The notes beneath the pieces were generated by a model, which was not told where the DNA came from, did no database searches, and worked only from the letters and a program-made list of their open reading frames with translations. A program made the position numbers and the translations under genes. Source: Ravibacter sp964562455 (GTDB lineage: Bacteria > Bacteroidota > Bacteroidia > Cytophagales > Spirosomataceae). Taken from it: a stretch of DNA of 64,000 nt. The DNA is taken from the NCBI GenBank assembly GCA_964562455.1, contig CAZLTN010000011.1:1-64000 (forward strand). Reading direction: 5' to 3'. This document shows positions 50,713 to 59,948 of this stretch, piece by piece; the first letter of the stretch is position 1, and every line of letters begins with the position of its first letter.

Positions 50713-52597
50713 TTACTTTCCGGTATACTTCTTTTACAAACTGTCTTCTGGAAATCGTATCGGATGATCCGGCCGCCGCGGAGGAAATTTTCAGCCATTG
50801 CCGCAGGTCCGCTCCCGTAGCTTTCCCGGTGGGAAGGGCGGAAGGCAAATCCCATTTCAGCCCGGTATATTCCGAAATCCTTTTTAAAGCAGATACCGCT
50901 TCATCCCGCGATACCGGCTCGCCGGGCAACGCCGAATACCCCGTATTGAACCCTCTGGCGCCCAGATATTGAAAAGCCTCGTAATCAGGATCAACGGAAG
51001 TAATATCGTCAAAATAAGCGATTACTCCCTTCTGGTTTACTATCTCCTTTTGTACCTGCCCGGTGGAAACATGCCTCGGCGTTACTTTTGCCTTGATGGA
51101 AAGATGGGCGGCTATCCCGGCGGCCTGTCCGTAGGCCATAAAGCCCGGCTCCATCCTGAGCGTTTGCTGGCCGACATGGCTGCATGAAACGGCTACCGGG
51201 ACCAGCAGGCCATCCACAGCCTCAGGTATCATCACCTCGTAGGGAATCTGCATCGGGGCGTGCTCCACATAAAAATACCCTTCTCTTACACCCGGGTGTG
51301 CAGGGTCATACCGTGAACATCCGTGGCTGTCCCAGGGATATTCGGCAATTGCTATGGAAGTGGGGTGAATGCGGGTACGCTTCAGCCCCGGCACTATCTC
51401 GTCTTCGTGCTGGGTGTAAATATAGGCTCCACGCAGCCTTCTACCTTCCCTGATATAGAGTTGCCGGGGAAAGTGGCCATTGGTGACGTATTCGTCTTTA
51501 GAAAAGCCGTATTCGCTCATCTCCTTTCTAAAGTTCTCGGGGACTTCGGGATCATTCTGCATAAACCACAGGAACCCGATATGGTAATTTTTATAGCGCT
51601 CCACTATCTTTTCCCGTTCCGCGTAACCCGCTTCCGGGTAAGCCTGGTTTTCTTCCGGTAAATCGAGCGATATTTTGGGCGCGCCCAGCACCGGATGCGG
51701 ATGATTGCTGTTTATTTCAAATTTGCCGTTCGGTTTGGGCATAAACTGAACCGGAGTAGTGGTATTGGGGCGATGTGAAACCGAAAGGAGCCCTGCTTTA
51801 ATATCTTCCAGCAGGATGAGGTAGTCGTTCCGATCATACACATCCGGCTTGCGGACCGGCACCCTGTTTTCCGGGACTTTCGTCATGTTCATCCTGAAAC
51901 AATATGCCTGAACCGACTTGTCTCCTTCACCGGTAGATCCCGGCAGCAGCTCATCATGTCCAAAACGGCTGTAAATCCTTCCTGCCTGTCTTTCCCCGTA
52001 TTCATAGCGGCTTTCCCTCCCTACTGCGTAGGCTGCGCCGGCGCTGGCAAACAGGTCGCCTTCATATGTCGCATCGATGAAAACCTTTGCCTTATAACTT
52101 TCCTCCTTTCCCTGCCCGTTCAGTACCTCCGCTATTACTTCTGTCAATTGATTGCCGGTTTTTATCGTCCTCGTCAATCTCCTGTGAAATCGCACCGAAA
52201 TATTCGGATGCTTTTCAATAAACTCCCTGAAAACCAGCTCTACCACATGGGGTTCCGACTCGAAACCTTCTCTGCACGCCTTCTCTTGCGGAGAGCCGAC
52301 GCCGTATTTGTCTTTATAGTATTGATGAAGTGTTTGGGTAAACTCGGTAAAAAGCCCCCCGATCGCTTTCTTATTAACAATGTCACATTTGGTAAGACCA
52401 TTCGACATGATTCCGCCCACGTGGTCTGTAGGCTCCAGGATGACGACCCTGGAACCGAGGCGAGCCGCAGCCACGCCGGCCATAATCCCACCGGGCGTCG
52501 CGCCGACAATGACAATATCTGTAGAGGATGTTTGCGCAGGCAAATTACCGCCACAGGTTAAAAACAAGCCCAGGAAGCTCAAAAACCATTGTTTCAT
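50699..52597 (-). CDS. Exported FAD-dependent oxidoreductase with SLH-like C-terminus (array member 1)
   Basis: A 632-residue exported protein, the first gene after susD. Signal MKQWFLSFLGLFLTCGGNLPAQ with Cys15 as a possible but imperfect lipobox. FAD_oxidored motifs: IVIVGATPGGIMAG, HVGGIMSNGLTKCD (His59) and SCSHVGQQTLRMEPGFM. It is an outgroup to members 2-4 and 6-7. The C-terminal part (YFDDITSVDPDYEAFQYL, GYSALPGEPVSRDEA) resembles an S-layer-homology-type three-helix module instead of golvesin. It overlaps member 2 by 14 bp. A strong hairpin separates it from susD. Confidence 0.88.
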   Translation of the reverse strand: MKQWFLSFLGLFLTCGGNLPAQTSSTDIVIVGATPGGIMAGVAAARLGSRVVILEPTDHVGGIMSNGLTKCDIVNKKAIGGLFTEFTQTLHQYYKDKYGVGSPQEKACREGFESEPHVVELVFREFIEKHPNISVRFHRRLTRTIKTGNQLTEVIAEVLNGQGKEESYKAKVFIDATYEGDLFASAGAAYAVGRESRYEYGERQAGRIYSRFGHDELLPGSTGEGDKSVQAYCFRMNMTKVPENRVPVRKPDVYDRNDYLILLEDIKAGLLSVSHRPNTTTPVQFMPKPNGKFEINSNHPHPVLGAPKISLDLPEENQAYPEAGYAEREKIVERYKNYHIGFLWFMQNDPEVPENFRKEMSEYGFSKDEYVTNGHFPRQLYIREGRRLRGAYIYTQHEDEIVPGLKRTRIHPTSIAIAEYPWDSHGCSRYDPAHPGVREGYFYVEHAPMQIPYEVMIPEAVDGLLVPVAVSCSHVGQQTLRMEPGFMAYGQAAGIAAHLSIKAKVTPRHVSTGQVQKEIVNQKGVIAYFDDITSVDPDYEAFQYLGARGFNTGYSALPGEPVSRDEAVSALKRISEYTGLKWDLPSALPTGKATGADLRQWLKISSAAAGSSDTISRRQFVKEVYRKVNEDI

Positions 52598-52650
52598 GAG
52601 TACTTAATTTGAACCTTTCGGATTGAAGAGTCGGGAAGCTTACTCAGGAA

Positions 52651-52695
52651 AGAGGGTGCCTGAAAGGGAGAATTTCCCCTTTTCCGGCACCCTCT
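52651..52695 (-). terminator. Attenuator-like hairpin between susD and the oxidoreductase array
   Basis: AGAGGGTGCC (52651-52660) and GGCACCCTCT (52686-52695) form a 10-bp perfect stem extended by an inner GAAAGGG/CCCCTTTTC pairing. It lies 12 nt after the susD stop and before the first oxidoreductase. Such a structure can partly stop transcription, giving more SusC/SusD than enzyme. Confidence 0.65.
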
Positions 52696-52706
52696 GCGAA
52701 ACCAGA

Positions 52707-54389
52707 TCAATAATTCGGGTTTTGCTCAAGCTTGGTATTCACCTCTGTTTCCAGGCGTGGGATCGGCCACACGTTATCACGGTTATTCCTGAAGGTACGG
52801 ATTTCAATTACCCTCATATCTCCTTTATTCCTGACGTTAGCATAGTTCGGTGTCCCGTTTTCGTTGATCACCGGAGCATCGGTCAGAAACGCATTTCTTA
52901 CCCTTCCGAGCAAAGGCCCGTTCATTGTCTCTTCACCAATACCCCACCTGCGTACGTCAAACAAACGCAGCCCCTCACCGGCGAACTCATACTTACGTTC
53001 CTTACGTACGGCCGAGCGCAATTCTGCCTGGGATTTCCCGGGAGTGATCGGCGGCATATTTACTGTAGCCCTTCCGCGCACCGCGTTGATCGCGTCGTAT
53101 ACAGTCTGGTCGATTTGACCGGCCTCGATTTTTGCCTCAGCATAGTTGAGAAGTACCTCGGCATACCTGAAGAGGATAATATTCAGATCGCTGTTATTAA
53201 TATCAGGGTAGTCGAGATCGTCGGTATACTTTCTCCAGAGATACCCTGAGAAGGTGGCGTATGCGTGCGTCGCTTCGCCATTCTGCACCCTGCGGGCAGG
53301 CGTTACGGATAAGTCCCAGGTCATCAGACTGTCCGGGTGGGTTTCGAAAATGTACTTTTCAAAACGTGTCTGCGGAAGAACAATCGTATAACCAAGCCGC
53401 GGATCGCGGTTTTGAAACGGTTTAGCGACGTTAAACAATGGCGATTTGTCTATGGTAAAGCCATCCGTGCACTCGTATGCGTCGATCAGGGGCTGAACCG
53501 GGATCTTATTGGAGTGTCCCAGCGCCATCCTCGATCCGTTGAACCGTGGTATGGAATGTACCGCAAACCCTTTCTGGTATTGAACGGAGAGGATGATTTC
53601 CCTTGAGTTCTGACCGGCATATTTGAATAACTCAGGATAGCTGGTATGCAGGGAGTAATTTCCCATTTTGATCAGCTCATCGGCTGCCGAAGCAGCCACA
53701 TCCCAACGTGCGGCATATAAGGCTACCCTCGACTTCAATGCAAGCGCAGCCCCTTTGCTGGCCCTGCCTTTGTTGGTTGTATTGGTTTCTGCCAGCAGAT
53801 CGTTCTGTATGGCTGTGAGCTCCGACAAAATAAAGTCAGTCACTTCTGTCTTCGTATTTCTGGGCAGTTGGGCTTCGGCCAGCGTAAGTGGGGTAGTCAC
53901 CAGAGGAACCCCGCCGAAACCTTCATTCAGCAGTGAATAATAATATGCACGAAGGAAACGTACCTCTGCAATGTACTGCTTGTACTTTGCCTGGGGAACA
54001 ACTGCCGCAAGCGCCTCCGCTTTTGACAATATGTAGTTACAGCGCCCTATACCCCTGTAAAAACTACTCCAGAAGCTCGATGCCCAACCGTTATCTACAT
54101 TCGCCGCACCCATCCCCAATACCTGCAGAGCGCTTGTATTCCGATCCCAGCCAAGATCGCTTGCTGCCTCCAGCATTGGAAAGAACGGGCCGGAAACATC
54201 ACCTGAACCACCGTACCTAAGCGTGTTGTATGCTCCTGTAACCGCCATATCCAATTCTGCTTCCGTGCGCAGAAAAGTTTCGTCTGACGGATTATCCAGC
54301 GGGAACTTTTCAAGATAATCGGCACAGGAAGCCAAAGTTAAAACACCGGAGATAAATAATATATACCTGATTGATTTCATAATTTTCAT
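52707..54389 (-). CDS. SusD/RagB family nutrient-binding outer membrane lipoprotein (locus 2)
   Basis: A 560-residue SusD homologue from the ATG at 54389 (MKIMKSIRYILFISG); the frame runs on to 54422 but would overlap susC. Lipobox LTLASC, then ADYLEKFPLDNPSDETFLR. Hallmarks: FLRAYYYSLLNEGFGGVPLV, EVLLNYAEAKIEAGQ and EGLRLFDVRRWGIGEE. It is longer than the locus 1 protein, with extra loops between the helical repeats. It lies 10 bp after susC and forms the surface lid of that transporter. The ligand is unknown, but the following oxidoreductases should act on it or on its source. Confidence 0.95.
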   Translation of the reverse strand: MKIMKSIRYILFISGVLTLASCADYLEKFPLDNPSDETFLRTEAELDMAVTGAYNTLRYGGSGDVSGPFFPMLEAASDLGWDRNTSALQVLGMGAANVDNGWASSFWSSFYRGIGRCNYILSKAEALAAVVPQAKYKQYIAEVRFLRAYYYSLLNEGFGGVPLVTTPLTLAEAQLPRNTKTEVTDFILSELTAIQNDLLAETNTTNKGRASKGAALALKSRVALYAARWDVAASAADELIKMGNYSLHTSYPELFKYAGQNSREIILSVQYQKGFAVHSIPRFNGSRMALGHSNKIPVQPLIDAYECTDGFTIDKSPLFNVAKPFQNRDPRLGYTIVLPQTRFEKYIFETHPDSLMTWDLSVTPARRVQNGEATHAYATFSGYLWRKYTDDLDYPDINNSDLNIILFRYAEVLLNYAEAKIEAGQIDQTVYDAINAVRGRATVNMPPITPGKSQAELRSAVRKERKYEFAGEGLRLFDVRRWGIGEETMNGPLLGRVRNAFLTDAPVINENGTPNYANVRNKGDMRVIEIRTFRNNRDNVWPIPRLETEVNTKLEQNPNY

Positions 54390-54399
54390 GATTGTCGGG

Positions 54400-57300
54400 T
54401 TAAAAACGAACATCCAGGCCAACAGTAAATACCTTCATTTGCGGATACCAGCCAGCATTTCCTACCGGAGCCTCAACGTCAAATCCCGGGTAGAACCTGT
54501 CGAAAGTCAGCAGGTTCTGACCGCTTGTGTAGAGACGGAGTTTCTGTATACGGTCTTTCAGCAACGATTTAGGGAAATTGTACCCTAACTGGAGGTTCTT
54601 CAACCGCAGATAAGAAGCGTCTCTAAGCCAGAAAGTCGAGTTCTGTATATTATTGGTCTCATTGAAGGCCAGTCGCGGATATGCCGCGCCCGTATTGTCG
54701 GGCCTCCAACTGTCACGCATGTACTCCTGTATAGTGCTGCCTTCAAAAAACGGCATAATGCCATGACCGGTAAGGTAACCGTCAGCCTTACCAACTCCCT
54801 GGAAGAATACGGATAGGTCGAAGCCCTTGTATCCCAGATCTATGTTAGTACTATAAGTGTATCTCGGGATCGGGCTACCGATAATACGCTGGTCGGCAGC
54901 ATTGACCACACCGTCGTTGTTAAAGTCGGTATAGCGGATGTCGCCGGCCGCTACATTACCGAATTGTTTGGCATGATCGGCCACTTCAGAGGCATTCTGG
55001 AAAAACCCGTCGGCGACATACCCAAAGAAAGACTGGACACCGTATCCTTCGTTGTTCACCTGGCGATCGGAGCGGGATACACCCCGCATGTCAACAACCT
55101 TGTTCTTTACGTCCGAGAGGTTGACTGCAATACCATAGGTCAGATCACCCGCTTTGTTGCGATAGGAAGCAGACATATCCCACCCTTTATTGTCGACAAT
55201 ACCGGCATTCTGGTAGGGAGCTGTCAACCCGATCATCGTCGGGATGTCAAGCCGAAGCAGGATATCAGTTGTACGGCGCTGGTAATATTCGAAAGAGAAG
55301 TTGAATTTACTCCACATCGTCAGGTCCAGACCGACGTTTGAAACTGTGGTAGTTTCCCACTTAATGGCTGAGTTAGCCATCTCGTTCAAAGATGACCCTG
55401 TACGGTTGGCATTATCAAACGAATAATTGCTGTTTCCGATACCAATAAAAGCAGCAAAAGGATACAAGCCTATGTTTTGATTTCCCAATTTTCCCCAGGA
55501 TGCACGAAGCTTTAGATCAGTAACCGTCGAGGAAAGAGAGCTCATAAAAGGCTCCTCTATGATACGCCAGCCTGCAGAGAACGACGGGAATAAGGAATAT
55601 TTATTTCCTTTCGCAAACCGCGACGAACCGTCATAACGGGCATTCGCTTCAAACAGGTACTTTTCTTTGTAATTGTAGTTAACACGACCGAAGAAAGAAC
55701 TCAACGACCAATGACTGGCAGTGCCTCCCGTGCGTTCGTTCTCACGGTTCCCTGAGTTGATTTCCTGGTAGTCAGGCAAAAGGAATACCTCGCGGTATGC
55801 AGTTAAATCCCGGTCAAGCTGATCTTCCTGCTGGTAACCTGCCAACACGTTCAGATTGTGCGAGCCAAATGATTTGTCTACAGCCAGTGTTGCCCTCAGG
55901 TTGTTATACCATTCCCGCGACATACTCTCGTTCAGGTTATTCCTCACTGGTGTCGCATAGCTCGGTGAGCCATCCCACCGGTAGGTTTGAAGTGTATTAA
56001 GGAACTTTTTAGAATAAGGCAGGTTAAATTTAGGAGCATAGATAATGTTACCCGTCAACCACTTAGTAGGCTGGTATTTAACATTTAAGTTAATAATAGA
56101 GCTGATAGCATTCTCCCTGTTCAATCCTCCGTCTCTGGCTTTTCCAAGCGGATGGTCACCATTCCATCCTTCACCGTACTGCCCGGTAGACAATACTCCT
56201 GCCTGGTTGGACGGGATACGCCGCATCCAGTGAAAAATATAACCCGTACCTACAGTCGGCTCGAGCAGATCAGTACGGCGAAGGAAAATATCCATCGAAG
56301 TGCTCAGCTTTTCCGTAATCTTTACGTCGGTGTTGATCCTAAGGTTATAGCGTTTGAAGTTGGTGTTGGGAATTACCCCGTTCTGATCCAGGTAGCTGAA
56401 CGAACCAAGCATTCTAACTCTATCGGTACCCCCTGTTACGCTAAGGTAGTGGCTTTGCATAAACCCATTTTCCGTAAGTGTCAGTTTCTGCCAGTCTGTG
56501 TCAGGGAAACGATCGGGGTTCGTGCTTCTTCCCGCTGCATATTCCTGTACCTGCTGCTCCGTATACAAAGGGCTGCGGCCGGTGTTGGTATAAGCTTCAT
56601 TGATGAGGTTCATATGATCAAGGCCGTTTACAATCTTTGGCATATCGGTAGGAGCCTGCCATCCCAAGTAGGTATTGTAATTGACACTAAAACCTTTCTC
56701 ACTGCCTCTTTTGGTAGTAATCAGGATTACACCATTTGCAGCACGTGACCCGTAAATGGCTGCGGAAGAAGCATCCTTCAATACGGAAACACTCTCAATC
56801 TCATTGGGATCTATATTATTGAGGTTCGATTCCACACCGTCAACTATTACCAATGGGTTAGAGTCCCCCGTAGTACCGACACCACGGATTCTAAGGCTAC
56901 TGCCGTCACGCCCCGGTTGCCCCGATCGCTGCGTTACGGTAAGGCCCGGCACCGTACCGGCAAGGGCCGTCGAGGTCTGCCCTACCGGGCGCCTGGTAAG
57001 TTCCTCTCCGTTCACCACCGATACCGATCCGGTAAGGTTGACTTTCTTCTGGGTGCCGTAACCGACGACTACCACTTCCGTCAACGATTTGACATCGACG
57101 TTGAGCACGACCTCCACAATCGACTCCGATCCAACGAGCAGTTCTTTGGATTCATATCCTACAAAACTGAATATTAAAGTGTTGTTTTCGTCGGGAATCT
57201 CCACCTGGAAAGTACCATCCAGGTTTGTGGTAGTTCCTCTCTGCGTACCTCTCACCATCACGCTGACACCCGGTAGCGGCTCGCCGGACTCATCCTTTAC

Positions 57301-57747
57301 CGTTCCGCGAATATTCCGGTCAGGATTCGGGGCCACTCCTTCCAGCATATTAATCCGCATCTCGCTTTCCGGATTCGGCATGGCTGCTGATTTCTGAAGG
57401 ATAATTTGCTTACCCACAAGCTTGTACCTGACGGGCGTATTGGCAAATAACTGGTCGAGGATATCGGAAAGCGGCAGGTTAACGGCCTTCACCGTTACCT
57501 TTTGCTTGGAGGGGATAATCGCAGAACTGTAGGTAAAACGCACATTGGCAACCCGCTGCAGTTGAACCAGGACCTGTCTCATGTCCTGGTTTTCAGCCTG
57601 TATCGACAGTTTTTGGTTAAGTGCATTCTGGGCATCGACCGTTAACGCTAAACTGCTCCCGGCGAAGGTTGCCAACAGCAGGAATTGTAACATCGAAATT
57701 CTCATAAGACTTCGTAGGAGCCGTAGCTTTCCCTGTTTTTTTTCCAT
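54400..57747 (-). CDS. SusC/RagA TonB-linked outer membrane transporter with STN signalling domain (locus 2)
   Basis: A 1115-residue TonB-dependent transporter from the ATG at 57747 (MEKKQGKLRLLRSLMRISML); the upstream part of the frame lies in the leader. Domains: signal peptide, STN (about 45-115, LSIQAENQDMRQVLVQL), carboxypeptidase-like sandwich (GTVKDESGEPLPGVSVMVRG), the SusC signature GYGTQKKVNLTGSVSVVNGEEL, plug, and a C-terminal barrel ending VGLDVRF. The STN domain pairs it with the FecR upstream. It is distinct from the locus 1 transporter throughout the barrel, so it should take a different substrate. Confidence 0.95.
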   Translation of the reverse strand: MEKKQGKLRLLRSLMRISMLQFLLLATFAGSSLALTVDAQNALNQKLSIQAENQDMRQVLVQLQRVANVRFTYSSAIIPSKQKVTVKAVNLPLSDILDQLFANTPVRYKLVGKQIILQKSAAMPNPESEMRINMLEGVAPNPDRNIRGTVKDESGEPLPGVSVMVRGTQRGTTTNLDGTFQVEIPDENNTLIFSFVGYESKELLVGSESIVEVVLNVDVKSLTEVVVVGYGTQKKVNLTGSVSVVNGEELTRRPVGQTSTALAGTVPGLTVTQRSGQPGRDGSSLRIRGVGTTGDSNPLVIVDGVESNLNNIDPNEIESVSVLKDASSAAIYGSRAANGVILITTKRGSEKGFSVNYNTYLGWQAPTDMPKIVNGLDHMNLINEAYTNTGRSPLYTEQQVQEYAAGRSTNPDRFPDTDWQKLTLTENGFMQSHYLSVTGGTDRVRMLGSFSYLDQNGVIPNTNFKRYNLRINTDVKITEKLSTSMDIFLRRTDLLEPTVGTGYIFHWMRRIPSNQAGVLSTGQYGEGWNGDHPLGKARDGGLNRENAISSIINLNVKYQPTKWLTGNIIYAPKFNLPYSKKFLNTLQTYRWDGSPSYATPVRNNLNESMSREWYNNLRATLAVDKSFGSHNLNVLAGYQQEDQLDRDLTAYREVFLLPDYQEINSGNRENERTGGTASHWSLSSFFGRVNYNYKEKYLFEANARYDGSSRFAKGNKYSLFPSFSAGWRIIEEPFMSSLSSTVTDLKLRASWGKLGNQNIGLYPFAAFIGIGNSNYSFDNANRTGSSLNEMANSAIKWETTTVSNVGLDLTMWSKFNFSFEYYQRRTTDILLRLDIPTMIGLTAPYQNAGIVDNKGWDMSASYRNKAGDLTYGIAVNLSDVKNKVVDMRGVSRSDRQVNNEGYGVQSFFGYVADGFFQNASEVADHAKQFGNVAAGDIRYTDFNNDGVVNAADQRIIGSPIPRYTYSTNIDLGYKGFDLSVFFQGVGKADGYLTGHGIMPFFEGSTIQEYMRDSWRPDNTGAAYPRLAFNETNNIQNSTFWLRDASYLRLKNLQLGYNFPKSLLKDRIQKLRLYTSGQNLLTFDRFYPGFDVEAPVGNAGWYPQMKVFTVGLDVRF

Positions 57748-57786
57748 ATTTTTGATTGTTTTTGTTGGAATTCTGAAAAGGAAGTA

Positions 57787-57878
57787 GACAAAAATCCCCC
57801 TGCCACCAGAATCCTGGTGCACTGATCTGACAATCGAAGGGGAGACAGAGCTAGTGGTGGCGGAATCACCGCTAGCTC
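57787..57878 (-). promoter_or_regulatory. Structured susC leader, locus 2
   Basis: Minus strand: a 12-bp stem (57848-57859 with 57867-57878) with one wobble at the eighth pair and a 7-nt loop ATTCCGC, a small hairpin CACCAG-GATT-CTGGTG (57804-57819), and the tract GGGGATTTTTGTC (57787-57799), then AACAAAAA before the start codon. The first stem ends about 101 nt before the susC ATG. The plan matches the locus 1 leader although the stems differ in sequence. Confidence 0.6.
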
Positions 57879-57945
57879 ATTTTTGAGGGTTAGTTAAGTT
57901 CTGATCTATAGGCATCCTGGTTTATACGTTACAAACATTTTTCTA

Positions 57946-59085
57946 TCATTTTCCGTAACCGGTGCAATCAATCCCGGAAACAATTATTTTACCATTCTCA
58001 GGCTTGTAAGTAGCTCCTACAGCCTGGCAAATCGTATTGATTCTTTCCAGCAGGGATTCGTCCCTGAAATAGGTAGTGATCGGGCACTGCCTGAAAGTAT
58101 CCTGGTCAAACTCGATTTCCATCCCGTAAATCCGTTCCAGTTCGGTAAAAATCTGGGAGATTGGCACGTCGTCGAAAATCAACTCCCTGAACCTGGCCTT
58201 CCCGCTTTCTTCCTGCGGTAAAGCCGTTACCGACTTTTCAATTTTTTTAGTCGTGACGTTCATCACAACTTCCTCGTTAGGCACCAGCAGCACTCCCTCG
58301 TTACCCGCACCCTGCGATTTCGTGACGCCCGGGAAATCGGAAAGAGTGTAAACCGACACACGGCCGCTCAGCACTTTTACCGTTACCCGGTTCTCGGACT
58401 CAAATGCCGTCACCCTGAAGCTCGTACCCAGCACCTTTACTACTGCGTCGCCGGCATATACCATAAAAGGACGGCCGGGATTGGAGGTAACATCAAAAAA
58501 TGCGTCTCCCGACAGCGCCACCTTCCGGTCTTCAGGGCCAAAAACCGACGGAAATCTCAGCCTGCTACCCGGCAAAAGGGTTACAACACTGCTGTCACTG
58601 AGCATAAGCGTCAGGTTGGAAGCCGTATTATTCTCTTTCAGGATTTCACCGGAAGAAAGCGTTATCGCGTAGCCGTCGTTCCGGATTACCGGACCAGACA
58701 CTGCGGTTTCTCCGACCTTGCCAGGCTTCCCGGAATAGTTCCACCACAACCCGGCTACAGCAAACAGGACAGCCGCTGCTGCTCCCCACCACCATTTGTT
58801 CGGACTACCTGCTTCGCTAATTTTCCGCTCCGCCGGATCCAGCCTCCTGATGCGGTTCAACCTTCTTAAAACTTCCTTTTCTGAAAGAGTCTCACTATAC
58901 GCTTCCTGCAGAGCGATAAGCGCCAGCCTCGCCTGCTCATATTTTTCTTCATTGGCGGGGGAAAGCGCTTTCCATCCGGACCAGAATCGCACAGATTGCT
59001 CATCCGGGGTAAGCACCGAATGCCTGAAATACGGGTCCCTGACCAGCTCTTCTATTTCAAAATTCTGATAATCCTTATGAGTCAT
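57946..59085 (-). CDS. FecR family anti-sigma factor (locus 2)
   Basis: A 379-residue FecR-type protein: N-terminal cytoplasmic helices, one transmembrane helix (WWWGAAAAVLFAVAGLWW), the periplasmic FecR domain (SSVVTLLPGSRLRFPSVFG, GDAFFDVTSNPGRPFMVYAG) and a C-terminal DUF4974/STN-like domain (FDDVPISQIFTELERIYGM). It would control the ECF sigma factor at 59245 in response to the STN domain of the locus 2 SusC. It lies between these genes in the same orientation. Normal length; all domains present. Confidence 0.93.
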   Translation of the reverse strand: MTHKDYQNFEIEELVRDPYFRHSVLTPDEQSVRFWSGWKALSPANEEKYEQARLALIALQEAYSETLSEKEVLRRLNRIRRLDPAERKISEAGSPNKWWWGAAAAVLFAVAGLWWNYSGKPGKVGETAVSGPVIRNDGYAITLSSGEILKENNTASNLTLMLSDSSVVTLLPGSRLRFPSVFGPEDRKVALSGDAFFDVTSNPGRPFMVYAGDAVVKVLGTSFRVTAFESENRVTVKVLSGRVSVYTLSDFPGVTKSQGAGNEGVLLVPNEEVVMNVTTKKIEKSVTALPQEESGKARFRELIFDDVPISQIFTELERIYGMEIEFDQDTFRQCPITTYFRDESLLERINTICQAVGATYKPENGKIIVSGIDCTGYGK

Positions 59086-59244
59086 ATTTCAATAACCGGC
59101 AAACAGGTCCTACCATTTTCCAGGCATAATCACCATTAGTTCTATACATCACCATGTATGTATGGTCCGGGAATAAGCACGTCATACCCAAAAAATTGAC
59201 AATTTTTTTAAGAAAAAATCTTAAAAACGATAGATGTCACTGAT

Positions 59245-59904
59245 TTACAGGCAGATATAATCCAGTAAAATACAGAAAAAGAAAGGGATAATCCATTTAT
59301 TACGAATATCCCTTATGGTGCGGTGCAGCAGGTTGGCTACGCTTTGGCGGGTTAGCCCCATTACTTCCGATATTTCGGAAAATTCGAGGTTCTGGTAAAA
59401 CCTGAGGTAAATGATTTCCTGCTGTCTCTTGCTCAGCTCTCCCAGCAGCTTTTTGAGGTGGTCTATCTTCTGGCGTTCAGACTCTGTTGCCACAATTTCG
59501 AGTTCGACAGGAGCGTCTTTATCTGCAATGAAATCCAGGTCTTCCGGCTGCCTGAACCGTCTCAGGCGTATACTCTCCTTAATGATTTTGTTACGGGTTG
59601 CCTTTAGGAGGTAGGATTTTACATTTTCCGATTTCCCAAGAAAGCTGCGCCGCTCCCACAGTTCAAGATAAAGGTCCTGGATGCAATCGGCCGTGAACTC
59701 GTCATCCCGCGTGAGCTTCATGGCGTAGTTGTGAAGCGGGCGATAGAATTTCTCCGTCAGGATACCGAATGAGGCCTTGTCTCCTACCCTAAACCTCTCC
59801 CATAACAACTTATGTTGCTCGTATTCGACAGCCGTATCCAAAGATTCATTCAATGCAACATCCGCTTTAGTACTTTCAAACTCTCCCCGGGGAATTATCA
59901 GCAC
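59245..59904 (-). CDS. ECF sigma-70 factor (locus 2)
   Basis: A 219-residue ECF sigma factor. Region 2: FGILTEKFYRPLHNYAMKL with FTADCIQDLYLELWERR. Region 4: LGELSKRQQEIIYLRFYQNLEFSEISEVMGLTRQSV, the DNA-binding HTH. The open frame starts at a GTG (59904) and no internal ATG before region 2 fits, so a GTG start is likely. A C-terminal hydrophobic tail (WIIPFFFCILLDYICL) resembles that of the locus 1 factor. It starts 44 bp after the exported Gfo/Idh/MocA gene in the same orientation and heads the SusC/SusD/flavoprotein locus. Confidence 0.92.
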   Translation of the reverse strand: MLIIPRGEFESTKADVALNESLDTAVEYEQHKLLWERFRVGDKASFGILTEKFYRPLHNYAMKLTRDDEFTADCIQDLYLELWERRSFLGKSENVKSYLLKATRNKIIKESIRLRRFRQPEDLDFIADKDAPVELEIVATESERQKIDHLKKLLGELSKRQQEIIYLRFYQNLEFSEISEVMGLTRQSVANLLHRTIRDIRNKWIIPFFFCILLDYICL

Positions 59905-59948
59905 AATATTACTTACTTACGCACAAAAAAATCCTAAAATACTCGCTT

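Noticed and set aside
37013..52597. Annotating the array as xanthan lyases
   Set aside because: The shared part with proteins so named is the C-terminal golvesin-like domain; the catalytic domain is a clear FAD_oxidored domain and no polysaccharide lyase fold or motif is present.
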